DNA of 64,000 nucleotides, taken from NCBI RefSeq assembly GCF_003254155.1, contig NZ_QKZI01000001.1, positions 558,001 to 622,000 on the forward strand, in the 5' to 3' direction. The notes below the pieces were generated by a model. The model was given only the letters and a program-made list of their open reading frames with translations, was not told where the DNA came from and ran no database searches. The translations under genes were made by a program, and so were the position numbers. Source of the stretch: Psychrobacillus insolitus (GTDB taxonomy: Bacteria > Bacillota > Bacilli > Bacillales_A > Planococcaceae). This document shows positions 53,980 through 63,442 of this stretch, piece after piece (the stretch's first letter is position 1; the number at the start of each line of letters is the position of its first letter).

Positions 53980-56900
53980 ATGAAAATAAATCAATTAATT
54001 GCGAACAATATTAACCAATTAGATGCAATACTACCTGTAGATAAATCTTTAGGCATTGCTGGCTTGTCTGGATCTGGTAAAACAACTTTTTGTCAAACAA
54101 TTGGTGAAGAATCCAAAAAACGTTTGGTTTCCTTATTACCAAAAGCTGAATATCAGTATTTATTTCCAAATATTATGGAAACCAATTTCAGTGCTATAAA
54201 AATGGAAGAAATACCTTTAGTACTTTTTCTCGGAAAGTCATCCATTTCTTCCAATCCGCGTTCAACAATTGGAACACATACTGGCGTGTTTACAGAGATT
54301 CGCGTGCGGCTTGCTGAAAAATTTAATCTATCTCCAGAAGTATTTTCATTTAACAATGAATTAGGCTGGTGTCCTGCGTGTAAAGGGCGCGGTACTACCA
54401 AAAATATTGAATGTAAAAAGTGTGAGGACAAGCGCTATAATCCAGAAGTTCTACAAAAAAGAATAGAATTATTGGATCAACCACATAGTATTTCCGATAT
54501 CAACAGCTTAAGTATTGAATTGATTCTTTCATTAGCTGAAGTATTACATATTAGTGAAGCGAAACAACATATTCTTAAGAATATTATCAATATGAATATA
54601 GGTTACTTAACAATTAATCGTATTATGGGTACATTGTCAGGTGGAGAATTAACACGACTTTACTTGGCTGAATTCATAGCAACAAGTGAAAATACAGTTA
54701 TTATTATTGATGAAATCTCCGTGGGTCTTGATCACCAAACATTACTTAAAATTTTAGAGCAGATCAAACAATTAGGCTATAAAAATCAAATTTGGCTTAT
54801 TGATCATTCAGACACAGTGCTAGACACCACAGATGAGAAATTGTTCTTTGGACCTGGAAGTGGTAAATACGGAGGGGAAATTGTGGAAGAATCCCCACGT
54901 CCAAAACCAACCAATTGTGAACGAAATCATGCAATACCAACAGAATACTATCATTTTCATGATCTTTACAGCCGTAATATTCAAATGGCTGAAATTCAAA
55001 TTCCCAAAAATAGAATTATTACTTTTACGGGGGAGTCTGGATGTGGTAAATCTACACTTGTTAATGACTGTATAGCCAAAGATTTTGTGAAGCGATATCC
55101 AAAAGATAAACTGGTAATGGTGGGGCAAAATCGAAACCAATCGATTACCAGTCGTTCAACAGTTGCGACTTTTCTTGATATTAAAAAGAAACTTACAAAA
55201 TATAGTGAAGAAATTGATAATATTTTTCAGCGCTCGATTGAAGATATTATTGATGAACTACCTAATGGAGATATCGCTCATAAACGCTTGAGCTTATTGA
55301 TCAAACTTGGTCTTGGTTATTTGACATTGGAAAGAAAAACACAATCCTTATCGAATGGTGAATTTCAGTGTGTCCATTTAGTATCAGAACTGTTTGCCAA
55401 CTCGAGAAACCCACATACGTTATTTATTTTTGATGAGCCTTCAAAAGGTTTATCACAAAACATTTTAAATCAATTCATTGATAGTATCAGGATTATACTG
55501 CACGATGAATGTGTCTCCATCATAATGATTGAACATAACTCTTATATGCTAGAAAACTCTGACTTTATCGTTGATTTTGGAAAAAGACAGCTTACACCAG
55601 TTAAGCATCTGGATGTTGTCAGTCATGATGATTATTATAGTCAGCATAACAGTGCGGATAATGTTGCTCCATTGCAAATTTCTTCAACTATCAATCAACA
55701 AAATGGAATTAACTATTTAAAAGAAAATCATATTGCCTATTTTAACAATGCAGAAAACGTCTATAAGGGCGGGATTTTAAAAAGTTTATCATCAATGGCT
55801 CGGTTGATATATGGCGAATACGAGTCTGAAACAATTGCACCTGTCATCGCCATTGATCTGGAAAGGCACTTGTATAGTCAATATAGTTTTCTCTATGAAA
55901 TCGGTGGTCTGATCAACCATATTGTGGTAACACATCCAACTAATAAAGATACAAGTAGCTTCGATTTCTATTATCAAGACAATCATTGTCCAAGCTGCTC
56001 GGGCCGCGGGGTGATAGAACAGTTTGATTTTGATGTGGTTATTCAGGACAAGACCGTACCATTCTGGGATGGCCTATTGCATCCCGACGTGATGGAGGTA
56101 TTAAAATATTATCAACATCCAAAATTACAATTCCTATTTGATGAGATAAAAAATGAACTTGGTCATGATATTAGTAAAAGCTATAATGACATGACAGATG
56201 AGGAAAGGCATATATTTTTATACGGGTATTGGGAAAAGTCATTTTATGATAAAGCAGGTAAGACGCAAAGAACATGGCAAGGCTTTAATAATATAATTGG
56301 AATGTATATGTTCATTTCGAAATCGATTATTAAAGAGCATATGAAAGCATCTAAAGAGATGATTACATGCCCAATTTGCGAAGGTTCTATATTAAACCAT
56401 CATAAACAGCTCATATTTGGCGATACAGAAATTCGTGAGATTATAAAGCAGCCACTTGATCAAGTTTTAAAGACAGTAGGAGAGTTACCAGAACTGGTAA
56501 AATTGAAATCTATTGTTGGAGGCGATATGACTTTGACGGAAGATGTCTCTCTGTTGCCTAGGGAAACACAAGTCGCTCTGAAAATGCTTGAATTAGAACT
56601 AGCAAGCTTTGCTGGTTATGAAATGGTATTGCAAAATGTATTACCATTCTGGGATAGTATTAAAGGCAATATTGAATCCATCAGCAACAATAATCAGGTA
56701 ACCATTTGTGATTTTGACAATATTATTGAGACGAGAGAAAATATCATCGATCAGTATTTCACTAATGGGAAATACAAAAAACTAACATATGTTTATGAAG
56801 CATTTGGTTACAAAAAACTTGTTACCCAAATTAATAAAATAAAGAAAAGTCATCCATGTCCATTCTGTAAAGGAAAGAAAGTTATAACGGAAGATAATCT

Positions 56901-57156
56901 TCATGATGGCGTCTTTAAATTAACGATACCTTGTGTAAGTTGTCATGCGAGCGGTATCAATGATGAGGGACTTCAGGAAATTGTTGAAGGCATAGCAGTG
57001 GAAACATGGCTAACTGGAAAAGTCAGTGATGTCCATAGTGAAAGCATAAATCTTGAGCCTATTGCAGATCTTCTAATTTTCAAGCGCATTCGTGAGTTGA
57101 ATAAGCAAGAAATGATGGCAATTTACCAATATCTTGAGCAAAATAATAAAAAATGA
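53980..57156 (+). CDS. Divergent UvrA-like ABC protein with a third degenerate module
   Basis: 1058 aa, cytoplasmic. Module 1: Walker A GLSGSGKT (28-35), zinc pair C131/C134 and C145/C148, signature LSGGE (219-223), Walker B VIIIDE (240-245), H276. Module 2: Walker A GESGCGKS (351-358), degenerate signature LSNGE (457-461), Walker B LFIFDE (481-486), H519; it has no zinc finger. Residues 580-1058 resemble a UvrA first half without Walker A: LKSLSSMARLIYGEYES, CPSC (670-673), CPIC (797-800), a decayed signature LLPRE (858-862), CPFC (960-963) and CVSC (985-988). The usual UvrA is about 950 aa. No strong ribosome binding site; a 3-codon frame overlaps the start. Possibly drug- or lesion-sensing; function unknown. 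Confidence 0.82.
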   Translation: MKINQLIANNINQLDAILPVDKSLGIAGLSGSGKTTFCQTIGEESKKRLVSLLPKAEYQYLFPNIMETNFSAIKMEEIPLVLFLGKSSISSNPRSTIGTHTGVFTEIRVRLAEKFNLSPEVFSFNNELGWCPACKGRGTTKNIECKKCEDKRYNPEVLQKRIELLDQPHSISDINSLSIELILSLAEVLHISEAKQHILKNIINMNIGYLTINRIMGTLSGGELTRLYLAEFIATSENTVIIIDEISVGLDHQTLLKILEQIKQLGYKNQIWLIDHSDTVLDTTDEKLFFGPGSGKYGGEIVEESPRPKPTNCERNHAIPTEYYHFHDLYSRNIQMAEIQIPKNRIITFTGESGCGKSTLVNDCIAKDFVKRYPKDKLVMVGQNRNQSITSRSTVATFLDIKKKLTKYSEEIDNIFQRSIEDIIDELPNGDIAHKRLSLLIKLGLGYLTLERKTQSLSNGEFQCVHLVSELFANSRNPHTLFIFDEPSKGLSQNILNQFIDSIRIILHDECVSIIMIEHNSYMLENSDFIVDFGKRQLTPVKHLDVVSHDDYYSQHNSADNVAPLQISSTINQQNGINYLKENHIAYFNNAENVYKGGILKSLSSMARLIYGEYESETIAPVIAIDLERHLYSQYSFLYEIGGLINHIVVTHPTNKDTSSFDFYYQDNHCPSCSGRGVIEQFDFDVVIQDKTVPFWDGLLHPDVMEVLKYYQHPKLQFLFDEIKNELGHDISKSYNDMTDEERHIFLYGYWEKSFYDKAGKTQRTWQGFNNIIGMYMFISKSIIKEHMKASKEMITCPICEGSILNHHKQLIFGDTEIREIIKQPLDQVLKTVGELPELVKLKSIVGGDMTLTEDVSLLPRETQVALKMLELELASFAGYEMVLQNVLPFWDSIKGNIESISNNNQVTICDFDNIIETRENIIDQYFTNGKYKKLTYVYEAFGYKKLVTQINKIKKSHPCPFCKGKKVITEDNLHDGVFKLTIPCVSCHASGINDEGLQEIVEGIAVETWLTGKVSDVHSESINLEPIADLLIFKRIRELNKQEMMAIYQYLEQNNKK

Positions 57157-57185
57157 AGTATTTGATACGAATGGAATAAATGAAA

Positions 57186-57220
57186 AAAGAAGTCTTTCCA
57201 TTAATAGGAAAGACTTCTTT
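57186..57220. terminator. Bidirectional terminator
   Basis: AAAGAAGTCTTTCC and GGAAAGACTTCTTT, 14-bp perfect stem, 7-base loop, between the UvrA-like gene and convergent DUF485. Confidence 0.9.
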
Positions 57221-57226
57221 GATTAC

Positions 57227-57550
57227 TTACTTAGTCATTGCTTCGTATTCTGCTAGTATTGCAGACACTTCCTTATCAAATGAAGCTGCCTTTTTAACAT
57301 AAATAGTGGCTAAAATAATCGTCATAGCGAATATTCCAGCTGCATACAACCATACCCATGTAATTTCGCCAATCGCCTTTTGATGTAAAATTGTCGTAAA
57401 CGAAGTTAGAATTGGCAATGAAATATAGATTGCTAAAAACATGAACGTAAGTGTAAACAAAAAACTATTTTTTCTTTTGACTAGTTTATTAAAAGATTCT
57501 AAGTTTGCTATTTTTTCGTAGTCTATTACTTTTTCTTTTGCAATTGTCAT
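57227..57550 (-). CDS. DUF485 membrane protein (YjcH-like) of the acetate symporter operon
   Basis: 107 aa from ATG 57550, eight bases after GGAGG. Two membrane helices: LFTLTFMFLAIYISLPILTSF and ITWVWLYAAGIFAMTIILATIYV, as in DUF485 proteins always found beside actP. Probably a small partner of the symporter. It starts 20 bases downstream of actP. Confidence 0.88.
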   Translation of the reverse strand: MTIAKEKVIDYEKIANLESFNKLVKRKNSFLFTLTFMFLAIYISLPILTSFTTILHQKAIGEITWVWLYAAGIFAMTIILATIYVKKAASFDKEVSAILAEYEAMTK

Positions 57551-57570
57551 CCAAGTTTCCTCCAATCAAA

Positions 57571-59115
57571 TTAATGTGAAACGTCTTTTACAGAAATACC
57601 AGTTGCCGCTTTTACTTTTACTTCGCGGAAAATACGTGGGTCTTGTTTTTTCTTCGATAACTTAGATCCAATATATCCTGCTAAGAATCCTGCTGGTACA
57701 GAAATAATTGCCGGATTGGATAAATCGATTAATGGATCACCAACAAAAATTGCTTTACCTTCTGGATTCCAAATATTTGGACTAAAAAATACAATAGTAA
57801 GAGATGTTACTATTCCTGTTATCATAGCCGAAAGTGCGCCAGTGGTATTGAAGTTTTTCCAGTAAATCGTATATAAGATTACTGGTAGATTTGCAGAGGC
57901 AGCTAAACAAAATGCTAATGAAACTAGGAAGGACACATTCATCGTTTGAGCACCTAGCGCTAATATAATAGATACAGCTGCAATAGAAATTGATCCAACA
58001 CGCGCTGCTAATACTTGTTCTTTCTCTGATAATTTACCTTTTTTAATGATTTCACCATAAATATCATGTGAAATAGCAGAAGCACCTGTTAGAACTAAGC
58101 CTGAAACAACTGCTAATATTGTTGCAAATGCTACAGCTGAGATAAAGGAAAGAAGTACTTCGCCACCTAAAAATTCTGCTAGTAAAGGGGCTGCTGTATT
58201 ACCGGCAGGGTTTGCTGCGATAATTTCTGGAATACCTATAAATGCCGCGGCTCCAAATCCTAAGAAAATAGTAAGTGTGAAGAAAATTGCAGTAATCCAT
58301 GTTGCCCATTGAATCGATTTACGAGCAGTTTTTGCATCTTTTACTGTAAAGAATCTCATTAAAATATGTGGTAAACCACCAGTTCCTAAAACTAATGCAA
58401 TCATCATAGAAATAGAATCAATACTATTCGTATATTTAATTCCAGGATTTAAGAATTTTTCACCAAATTCAGTTGAAGTAGACATTTCTTCGAACATATT
58501 CAAAATACTATAATCGAATTGTCTAAACACTAAGAAGGAAATAAGTATTGTACCAAATAGAAGTAATACAGCTTTAATAATTTGTACCCAAGAAGTTGCT
58601 GTCATTCCGCCGAAAAGTACATATGTTGTCATCATAACACCAACAATTAATACCGCAATCCAATAATCAATTCCAAATAATAACTGAATAAGTGCACCAG
58701 CACCTACAAGTTGTGCAATCATATATAGAATTACGATTGTAATAGTACTTATCGCGGCAGTTCCACGAATTCGTCGATCTGGAAAACGTGCAGTAATCAT
58801 ATCTGCAAGTGTAAATTTCCCTAAGTTCCGTAAAGGCTCTGCAATCATGTATAACACAACTAAGTTAGCTACAACATAACCAATAGAGAAGAAGAAGCCA
58901 TCAAATCCGTTTAACGCAATAGCTCCTGAAACTCCCAGAAATGCCGCAGCGGATAAATAATCTCCTGAAATTGCAAGTCCATTTTGCCAACCTGTTAAAC
59001 CGCCACCAGCAGTATAGAAATCTTTTGCTGAAGAAGTCCGTTTAGATGCAATGTAGGTAACAATTAATGTAAGACCGATAATACCTAAGAAAAAACCTAC
59101 TGTAATAAAACTCAT
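57571..59115 (-). CDS. actP: Cation/acetate symporter
   Basis: 514 aa from ATG 59115, after AAAGGAG; longer start overlaps that site. Sodium:solute symporter with 13 helices: KDFYTAGGGLTGWQNGLAISGDYLSAAAFLG near 35-65 and LGTGGLPHILMRFFTV near 249 are diagnostic for ActP/YwcA. Imports acetate and possibly glyoxylate or pyruvate-like monocarboxylates. A cre-like site lies upstream at 59332. Confidence 0.92.
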   Translation of the reverse strand: MSFITVGFFLGIIGLTLIVTYIASKRTSSAKDFYTAGGGLTGWQNGLAISGDYLSAAAFLGVSGAIALNGFDGFFFSIGYVVANLVVLYMIAEPLRNLGKFTLADMITARFPDRRIRGTAAISTITIVILYMIAQLVGAGALIQLLFGIDYWIAVLIVGVMMTTYVLFGGMTATSWVQIIKAVLLLFGTILISFLVFRQFDYSILNMFEEMSTSTEFGEKFLNPGIKYTNSIDSISMMIALVLGTGGLPHILMRFFTVKDAKTARKSIQWATWITAIFFTLTIFLGFGAAAFIGIPEIIAANPAGNTAAPLLAEFLGGEVLLSFISAVAFATILAVVSGLVLTGASAISHDIYGEIIKKGKLSEKEQVLAARVGSISIAAVSIILALGAQTMNVSFLVSLAFCLAASANLPVILYTIYWKNFNTTGALSAMITGIVTSLTIVFFSPNIWNPEGKAIFVGDPLIDLSNPAIISVPAGFLAGYIGSKLSKKKQDPRIFREVKVKAATGISVKDVSH

Positions 59116-59960
59116 TTCTAACACTCCTTTTAAATTAACAATTATTTTGCATTTCTACTTGAATCGATAAAATTCTGTTCTAGCTCATTTAATATCTAAT
59201 TCAACCGATTAATGCACTTATGTATGAACCAATTCTATGAAACATTTTTTTAAGATGCAATACAAATATTTTCACTATTTAAACTTCTATTAGCGTGTGA
59301 AATGTAGAAGTTGAGTGTGAGTGGGGGTAAATGAAAGCGTTTTTATTGGAAGAAAAACCCTACTAATATTACTGAAATAAGAAAAAAATGACTGAAGCAG
59401 AATATATTTGTTATAAAACAGAATTACGTTGTACTATAACAATGAGGAGTTATTACATAAATAATAGTAAAATAAAAAAAGAATATTAAATGATACATAA
59501 AAACATAATTTTTGTCCACTAAATTATTTTAATGTTTTTGTCGAAAATACTCGATTTCATTAAAAAATGTCATTTTTGGATTCAGTTAGTAGAGGTTATA
59601 GATTATGTGTAACGATGTAATTACTAAAATAGGAGGATAATGACATAAGAAAATCACGGAGGCTTATGAGTCAAATTTTAAGAAGCATTGATTATAATTA
59701 TTGCAAAATTACCTGAAATAATCATCTTTAAATAATGATTATTTTACGCAGTAACAAACATGTAGGCTGTATGAATGATCAAGATTAGATGAAGATGTTC
59801 AGAATTATGAAATTGATTCAATTTTATTGGATTTATTAAAATATGGTATTTCTTTAAAATATCTCAATATTAAAAGTATACTTCATTATTGATATATAGC
59901 TTCCTATAATAGATATTATGACGGCATCCCTATTTTAAAGTTTAATAAATCACTCTCTTC
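59116..59960. other. 845-base AT-rich intergenic region
   Basis: Contains the cre-like site (59332-59345), a hairpin AATAATCAT-N7-AATGATTATT near 59718-59748 that could end a short transcript, and a 16-codon frame (ATG 59665, after CGGAGG) of uncertain meaning. Short in-frame pieces such as DEDVQNYEIDSILLDLLKYG near 59790-59850 hint at a decayed small gene that I cannot identify. Confidence 0.4.
59332..59345. promoter_or_regulatory. cre-like site upstream of actP
   Basis: TGAAAGCGTTTTTA, 13 of 14 consensus positions, about 215 bases before the actP start. Distant but plausible for CcpA control of acetate uptake. Confidence 0.5.
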
Positions 59961-60338
59961 TCATTGTATTTCCGTTCTATATCTCCAATCTACATTCTTT
60001 ACTTTGCTCTTATCTATATAAGCAACACTAGCTTCAATAACATCATTTAAATTAAGTGTATTTTTCTTTGCAAAGATCTTTAGTTTATTCAAAATGTCTT
60101 TATCACAAGTTGTTCTAAAATCTACACGATCTTTTGGACGGTTCTTTTTATCAAATATAATTGCATCTTCATTTAATATATTTTCAAATCCACTTTCTAG
60201 TAAATATCCTATATGTGTATTGCTTTCTTTAGCCTGTAGCTTAAGTTGTTGTATTAACACTGCGCTAATACGAGTTTTGTATTCACTTCTTGATTCATCG
60301 ACACTTTGTACTAACTTCCCATTAACTAATTTCCACAT
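59961..60338 (-). CDS. Tandem ribbon-helix-helix-like DNA-binding protein
   Basis: 125 aa. Two repeats of the same pattern: residues about 19-54 (YKTRISAVLIQQLKLQAKES then HIGYLLESGFENIL) and about 72-108 (VDFRTTCDKDILNKLKIFAKK then LNDVIEASVAYI). Each looks like a basic strand followed by two helices, the RHH/MetJ-Arc layout, so one chain could form the usual dimer. AAGGAG ribosome binding site. Similar proteins have been seen in Bacillales under misleading names. Target unknown. Confidence 0.6.
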   Translation of the reverse strand: MWKLVNGKLVQSVDESRSEYKTRISAVLIQQLKLQAKESNTHIGYLLESGFENILNEDAIIFDKKNRPKDRVDFRTTCDKDILNKLKIFAKKNTLNLNDVIEASVAYIDKSKVKNVDWRYRTEIQ

Positions 60339-60368
60339 TATTAATCCACTCCTTTTTTACTCCTCCCT

Positions 60369-60397
60369 ATTATACAAACGAATGTTCTTAAATACAA
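60369..60397 (-). promoter_or_regulatory. Promoter with LexA-like box before the RHH gene
   Basis: Minus strand: -35 TTGTAT (60392-60397), 17 bases, -10 TATAAT (60369-60374). In the spacer AGAACATTCGTTTG (60375-60388) matches 12 of 14 positions of the Bacillus SOS box CGAACRNRYGTTYG. Confidence 0.55.
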
Positions 60398-60485
60398 ATG
60401 TATTACTTCCCTTTATATATTCTCCTTATAAAATCCATCAATTGGGCAATACTTTTAATATGATTGGTAAATAGGAGGAATATAC

Positions 60486-62156
60486 TTGGTTACTGTAGAC
60501 TCAAAACTATCTATTTTCGCGCTTGGTGGTATAAATGAAATAGGGAAAAACATGTACGTTATTGAAACTGAGGATGATCTCGTTATCATTGATTGTGGGG
60601 CTAAATTTCCCGATGAAACGCTTCTGGGAATTGATTTAATCATTCAAGACATTTCATATTTACAAGAAAATAAAAACAAGATTCGAGCAATGATTGTGAC
60701 GCATGGTCATGAAGATCACATTGGTGGTATCCCCTACTTCCTGAAACAATTAAATGTACCAATATACGCAACTAATTTAACTTTAGGTTTGATTGAAATC
60801 AAGTTAAAAGAACATGGATTACTTAGAAATACAAAGCTCGTGATGATTAATTCCGATACAGAAATCGATTTAGGGACGATCCAAACCACCTTTTTCAAAA
60901 CTAGCCACAGTATTCCGGATTGTCTTGGAATTGCATTTCATACCGATCAAGGGACAATCGTTCATACAGGTGATTTTAAGTTCGATTGGACTCCAGTGGG
61001 TGATAAATCCCAGGACATTCATAAAATGGCCGAGATTGGCCAAAAAGGTGTCTTATTACTCCTATCAGAGAGTACAAACGCGGAAAGACCTGGCTCTACC
61101 CCATCTGAACAAGTCGTTGGCGATCACATCGAAGAAGCTTTCAGAAATGCTACGCGAAAAGTATTCATCTCCACATTCGCTTCCAATGTGCATAGAGTGC
61201 AGCAAGTCGTAAATGCAGCTATAAAAACGAACCGTAAAATAGTCCTTCTCGGTCGTAGTATGGTAAACGTTGTAGCTGTAGCTATAGAACGTGATTACTT
61301 GGATGTTCCGGAAGGTCTAATAATAGAACCTAGTGAAATCAACAGAATGAAACCAGAGAACGTCGCTATTCTATGTACGGGAAGCCAAGGCGAACCAATG
61401 GCCGCATTATCTCGTTTAGCATCATCCAGCTTCCGCTCTGCAGAAGTCCTACCGGATGATACGGTCATCTTTGCTGCAAGCCCTATTCCAGGAAATGAAA
61501 AGAGTGTATCACGAATAATAGATAATTTATTTCAATTAGGTGCTAAAGTTATTTATGGTTCAGGCACTGTCACAGGAATGCATGTTTCTGGTCATGCTTG
61601 CCAGGAAGAATTAAAACTAATGCTTACTTTAATGAAACCGAAGTACTTTATCCCTATTCACGGTGAATATAGAATGCTCGTACACCACCGGATATTAGCT
61701 GAATCTGTTGGCGTAAAAAAAGAAAATATATTCGTTATTAATAACGGCGATGTTGTTGATATTGAGAATTCAGTAGCAACACATACTCGTATTATTGACT
61801 CTGGAAATGTTTTTGTCGATGGCTTCGGTATAGGCGATGTTGGAAACATCATTTTACGTGATCGAAAAGTTCTTTCGGCTGACGGCATGCTCGTTATTGT
61901 AACGACAATCAGTAAATCCCAAGGGAAAATAATTTCTGGTCCAGATTCTATTTCTCGTGGCTTCATTTATGGTCCGGATGCTGAAGCGCTTATGAACGAA
62001 GTAAATGAATCTGTACGTTCGACCATCAATTCTTCTTCAAATATGTATAGAAATCAACGTGTCATGAAACAAGATATAAAAAAAACGTTGGAAAAGTTCC
62101 TCTATTCACGAACTAAAAGAAAACCAATGATTCTCCCAATCATCATTGATATATAA
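60486..62156 (+). CDS. Ribonuclease J paralogue
   Basis: 556 aa, TTG start after ATAGGAGG. Metallo-beta-lactamase/beta-CASP ribonuclease: HGHEDH zinc motif at 73-78, HTGDFKFDWTPVG near 159, FASNVHRVQQ and CTGSQGEPMAALSRLASS near 302, HVSGHACQEELKLML near 364, FIPIHGEYRML near 390, C-terminal PMILPIIIDI. All metal and beta-CASP motifs are intact. It differs from what I recall of RnjA/RnjB, and its neighbours are accessory genes, so a third, acquired RNase J is likely. Confidence 0.87.
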   Translation: MVTVDSKLSIFALGGINEIGKNMYVIETEDDLVIIDCGAKFPDETLLGIDLIIQDISYLQENKNKIRAMIVTHGHEDHIGGIPYFLKQLNVPIYATNLTLGLIEIKLKEHGLLRNTKLVMINSDTEIDLGTIQTTFFKTSHSIPDCLGIAFHTDQGTIVHTGDFKFDWTPVGDKSQDIHKMAEIGQKGVLLLLSESTNAERPGSTPSEQVVGDHIEEAFRNATRKVFISTFASNVHRVQQVVNAAIKTNRKIVLLGRSMVNVVAVAIERDYLDVPEGLIIEPSEINRMKPENVAILCTGSQGEPMAALSRLASSSFRSAEVLPDDTVIFAASPIPGNEKSVSRIIDNLFQLGAKVIYGSGTVTGMHVSGHACQEELKLMLTLMKPKYFIPIHGEYRMLVHHRILAESVGVKKENIFVINNGDVVDIENSVATHTRIIDSGNVFVDGFGIGDVGNIILRDRKVLSADGMLVIVTTISKSQGKIISGPDSISRGFIYGPDAEALMNEVNESVRSTINSSSNMYRNQRVMKQDIKKTLEKFLYSRTKRKPMILPIIIDI

Positions 62157-62187
62157 ATGAATAGAGGCCTCGAAAATACATGAACGA

Positions 62188-62435
62188 ATGTCGGATATAA
62201 AATATGAAGGAAATGAAATCGATGTTTATTTCCATTCAGGAAAATGCACACATGTAGCAAACTGCATCAAATATTTGCCTTCTGTATTCAATATGAGTAG
62301 GAAACCAATAGTGGCCTAAGAGAAGATGTAAAGCGAGTCATTGCTACCTGTCCGAGCGAAGCACTAATTTACGTAGAAATAGAATCATCAATGCTTGAAA
62401 CTGATTCGTATGTCTACCCCTTTATCTATGTATAA
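62188..62435 (+). pseudogene. YjdI-type divergent 4Fe-4S mono-cluster protein, frameshifted
   Basis: Frame 1 from ATG 62188 reads IKYEGNEIDVYFHSGKCTHV then ANCIKYLPSVFN and MSRKPIVA*, and the other frame carries on GLREDVKRVIATCPSEALIY to TAA at 62433-62435. Together these give the CxHxxxC...CPxxAL pattern of YjdI ferredoxin-like proteins (about 75 aa). One frameshift near 62318 disrupts it. Either a dead gene or a sequencing artefact. Confidence 0.72.
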
Positions 62436-62445
62436 AGATAAAAAA

Positions 62446-62497
62446 AGTACCCCATAGTGAAAGCAAAGTTTATACTTTACTTTCACTATGGGGTACT
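62446..62497 (-). terminator. Terminator of the recombinase-like gene
   Basis: On the minus strand an 18-bp perfect stem (AGTACCCCATAGTGAAAG and its complement) is followed by TTTTTTTATC. Confidence 0.88.
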
Positions 62498-62554
62498 CCC
62501 GTTTGGTTTATTTAGTTAGCTAGTGATTTGATAACATAAATAATGCTATTGTTT

Positions 62555-63442
62555 TTAAGACGTTCTTTGCATTTTATAATCTAGAATTTTAACTCGGACA
62601 AGTGCTTCTTTCAAAATACTTGCAGCTCGTTCTCTAGTTGCCCCTAATAATTCCTCAATTTCTTCTAATTTTAACTTTTTTTCTATGTGTAAATAATGCA
62701 CATACGAGTACCTTAATATCTCCGAATAAACCGGATACCCAATAGCCTTTGTAATCGCATTATTCGTTATAGTTGTAGAGGATAATGTTTCTTGTACATA
62801 CTCGCCTGTCTCTTTCTTTTTTACTGCAAATAGATATTTGGTATTTCTAAATATTGCTCGTTCAATTCCCTGTAACAAGACACTAATTTCTCCTGGATCA
62901 GTTACTTTATAATTGGCCGAACCGTCTTTTGTTTCTACATGAACGGTATATTCATCGCCAGTATCAATTATATCTTTTATTGTTACTTGCAAGGTATCTC
63001 GACGACGCATCCCTCTCATATCGAATAAAAAGAGTAGTTTGGCCGTTAGTAGTACGGTTGGGTTTAAGAATACATCGTTTTTCTTTTCTAAGAGCTCAGC
63101 GTAATTTAACGTGATTACACGTGATCGTGGTGTAATATCAAGACCTTCATACTTAAATTTATCCATAAAATCTACAGGGATTTTCTCAATTTCCCACATG
63201 TAGTTAAACCAGACTCTAATATATATAAGTTTTCGATTAACTGTACTGTCTTTTATTGGTTTTCGCCGTTCATTATCAAGGAAATTCCGTACATCTATGG
63301 GACGTATCTCATGAGGGGCAACAGATTTATCATAATAATCTTCAACAAACTTCAAAAAAGACCGAATTAAACTTACTTCATTCACAATTGAATTAGGACT
63401 TATATAATTTTTTAACCGGTGGTTTTCATATCCATATGGCAT
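62555..63442 (-). CDS. Tyrosine-recombinase-fold protein lacking catalytic residues
   Basis: 295 aa. An N-terminal SAM-like core-binding domain (about 15-95) precedes a catalytic-type fold with LLFLFDMRGMRRRDTL near 136-150 (the Arg I region, R143) and SEILRYSYVHYLHIEKKL near 240-257 (box II). In a functional enzyme box II reads HxLRH; here the histidines are replaced (E241, Y245) and only R244 remains. The usual C-terminal LGH...Y segment reads LLGATRERAASILKEA, without tyrosine. It may be an inactive integrase relative with a DNA-binding or structural role. Not part of a recognisable phage. Confidence 0.72.
   Translation of the reverse strand: MPYGYENHRLKNYISPNSIVNEVSLIRSFLKFVEDYYDKSVAPHEIRPIDVRNFLDNERRKPIKDSTVNRKLIYIRVWFNYMWEIEKIPVDFMDKFKYEGLDITPRSRVITLNYAELLEKKNDVFLNPTVLLTAKLLFLFDMRGMRRRDTLQVTIKDIIDTGDEYTVHVETKDGSANYKVTDPGEISVLLQGIERAIFRNTKYLFAVKKKETGEYVQETLSSTTITNNAITKAIGYPVYSEILRYSYVHYLHIEKKLKLEEIEELLGATRERAASILKEALVRVKILDYKMQRTS

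Noticed and set aside
53972-53983. Three-codon MTK* leader overlapping the UvrA-like start
   Set aside because: Mentioned as curious, but too short and without a ribosome binding site to claim as a leader peptide.
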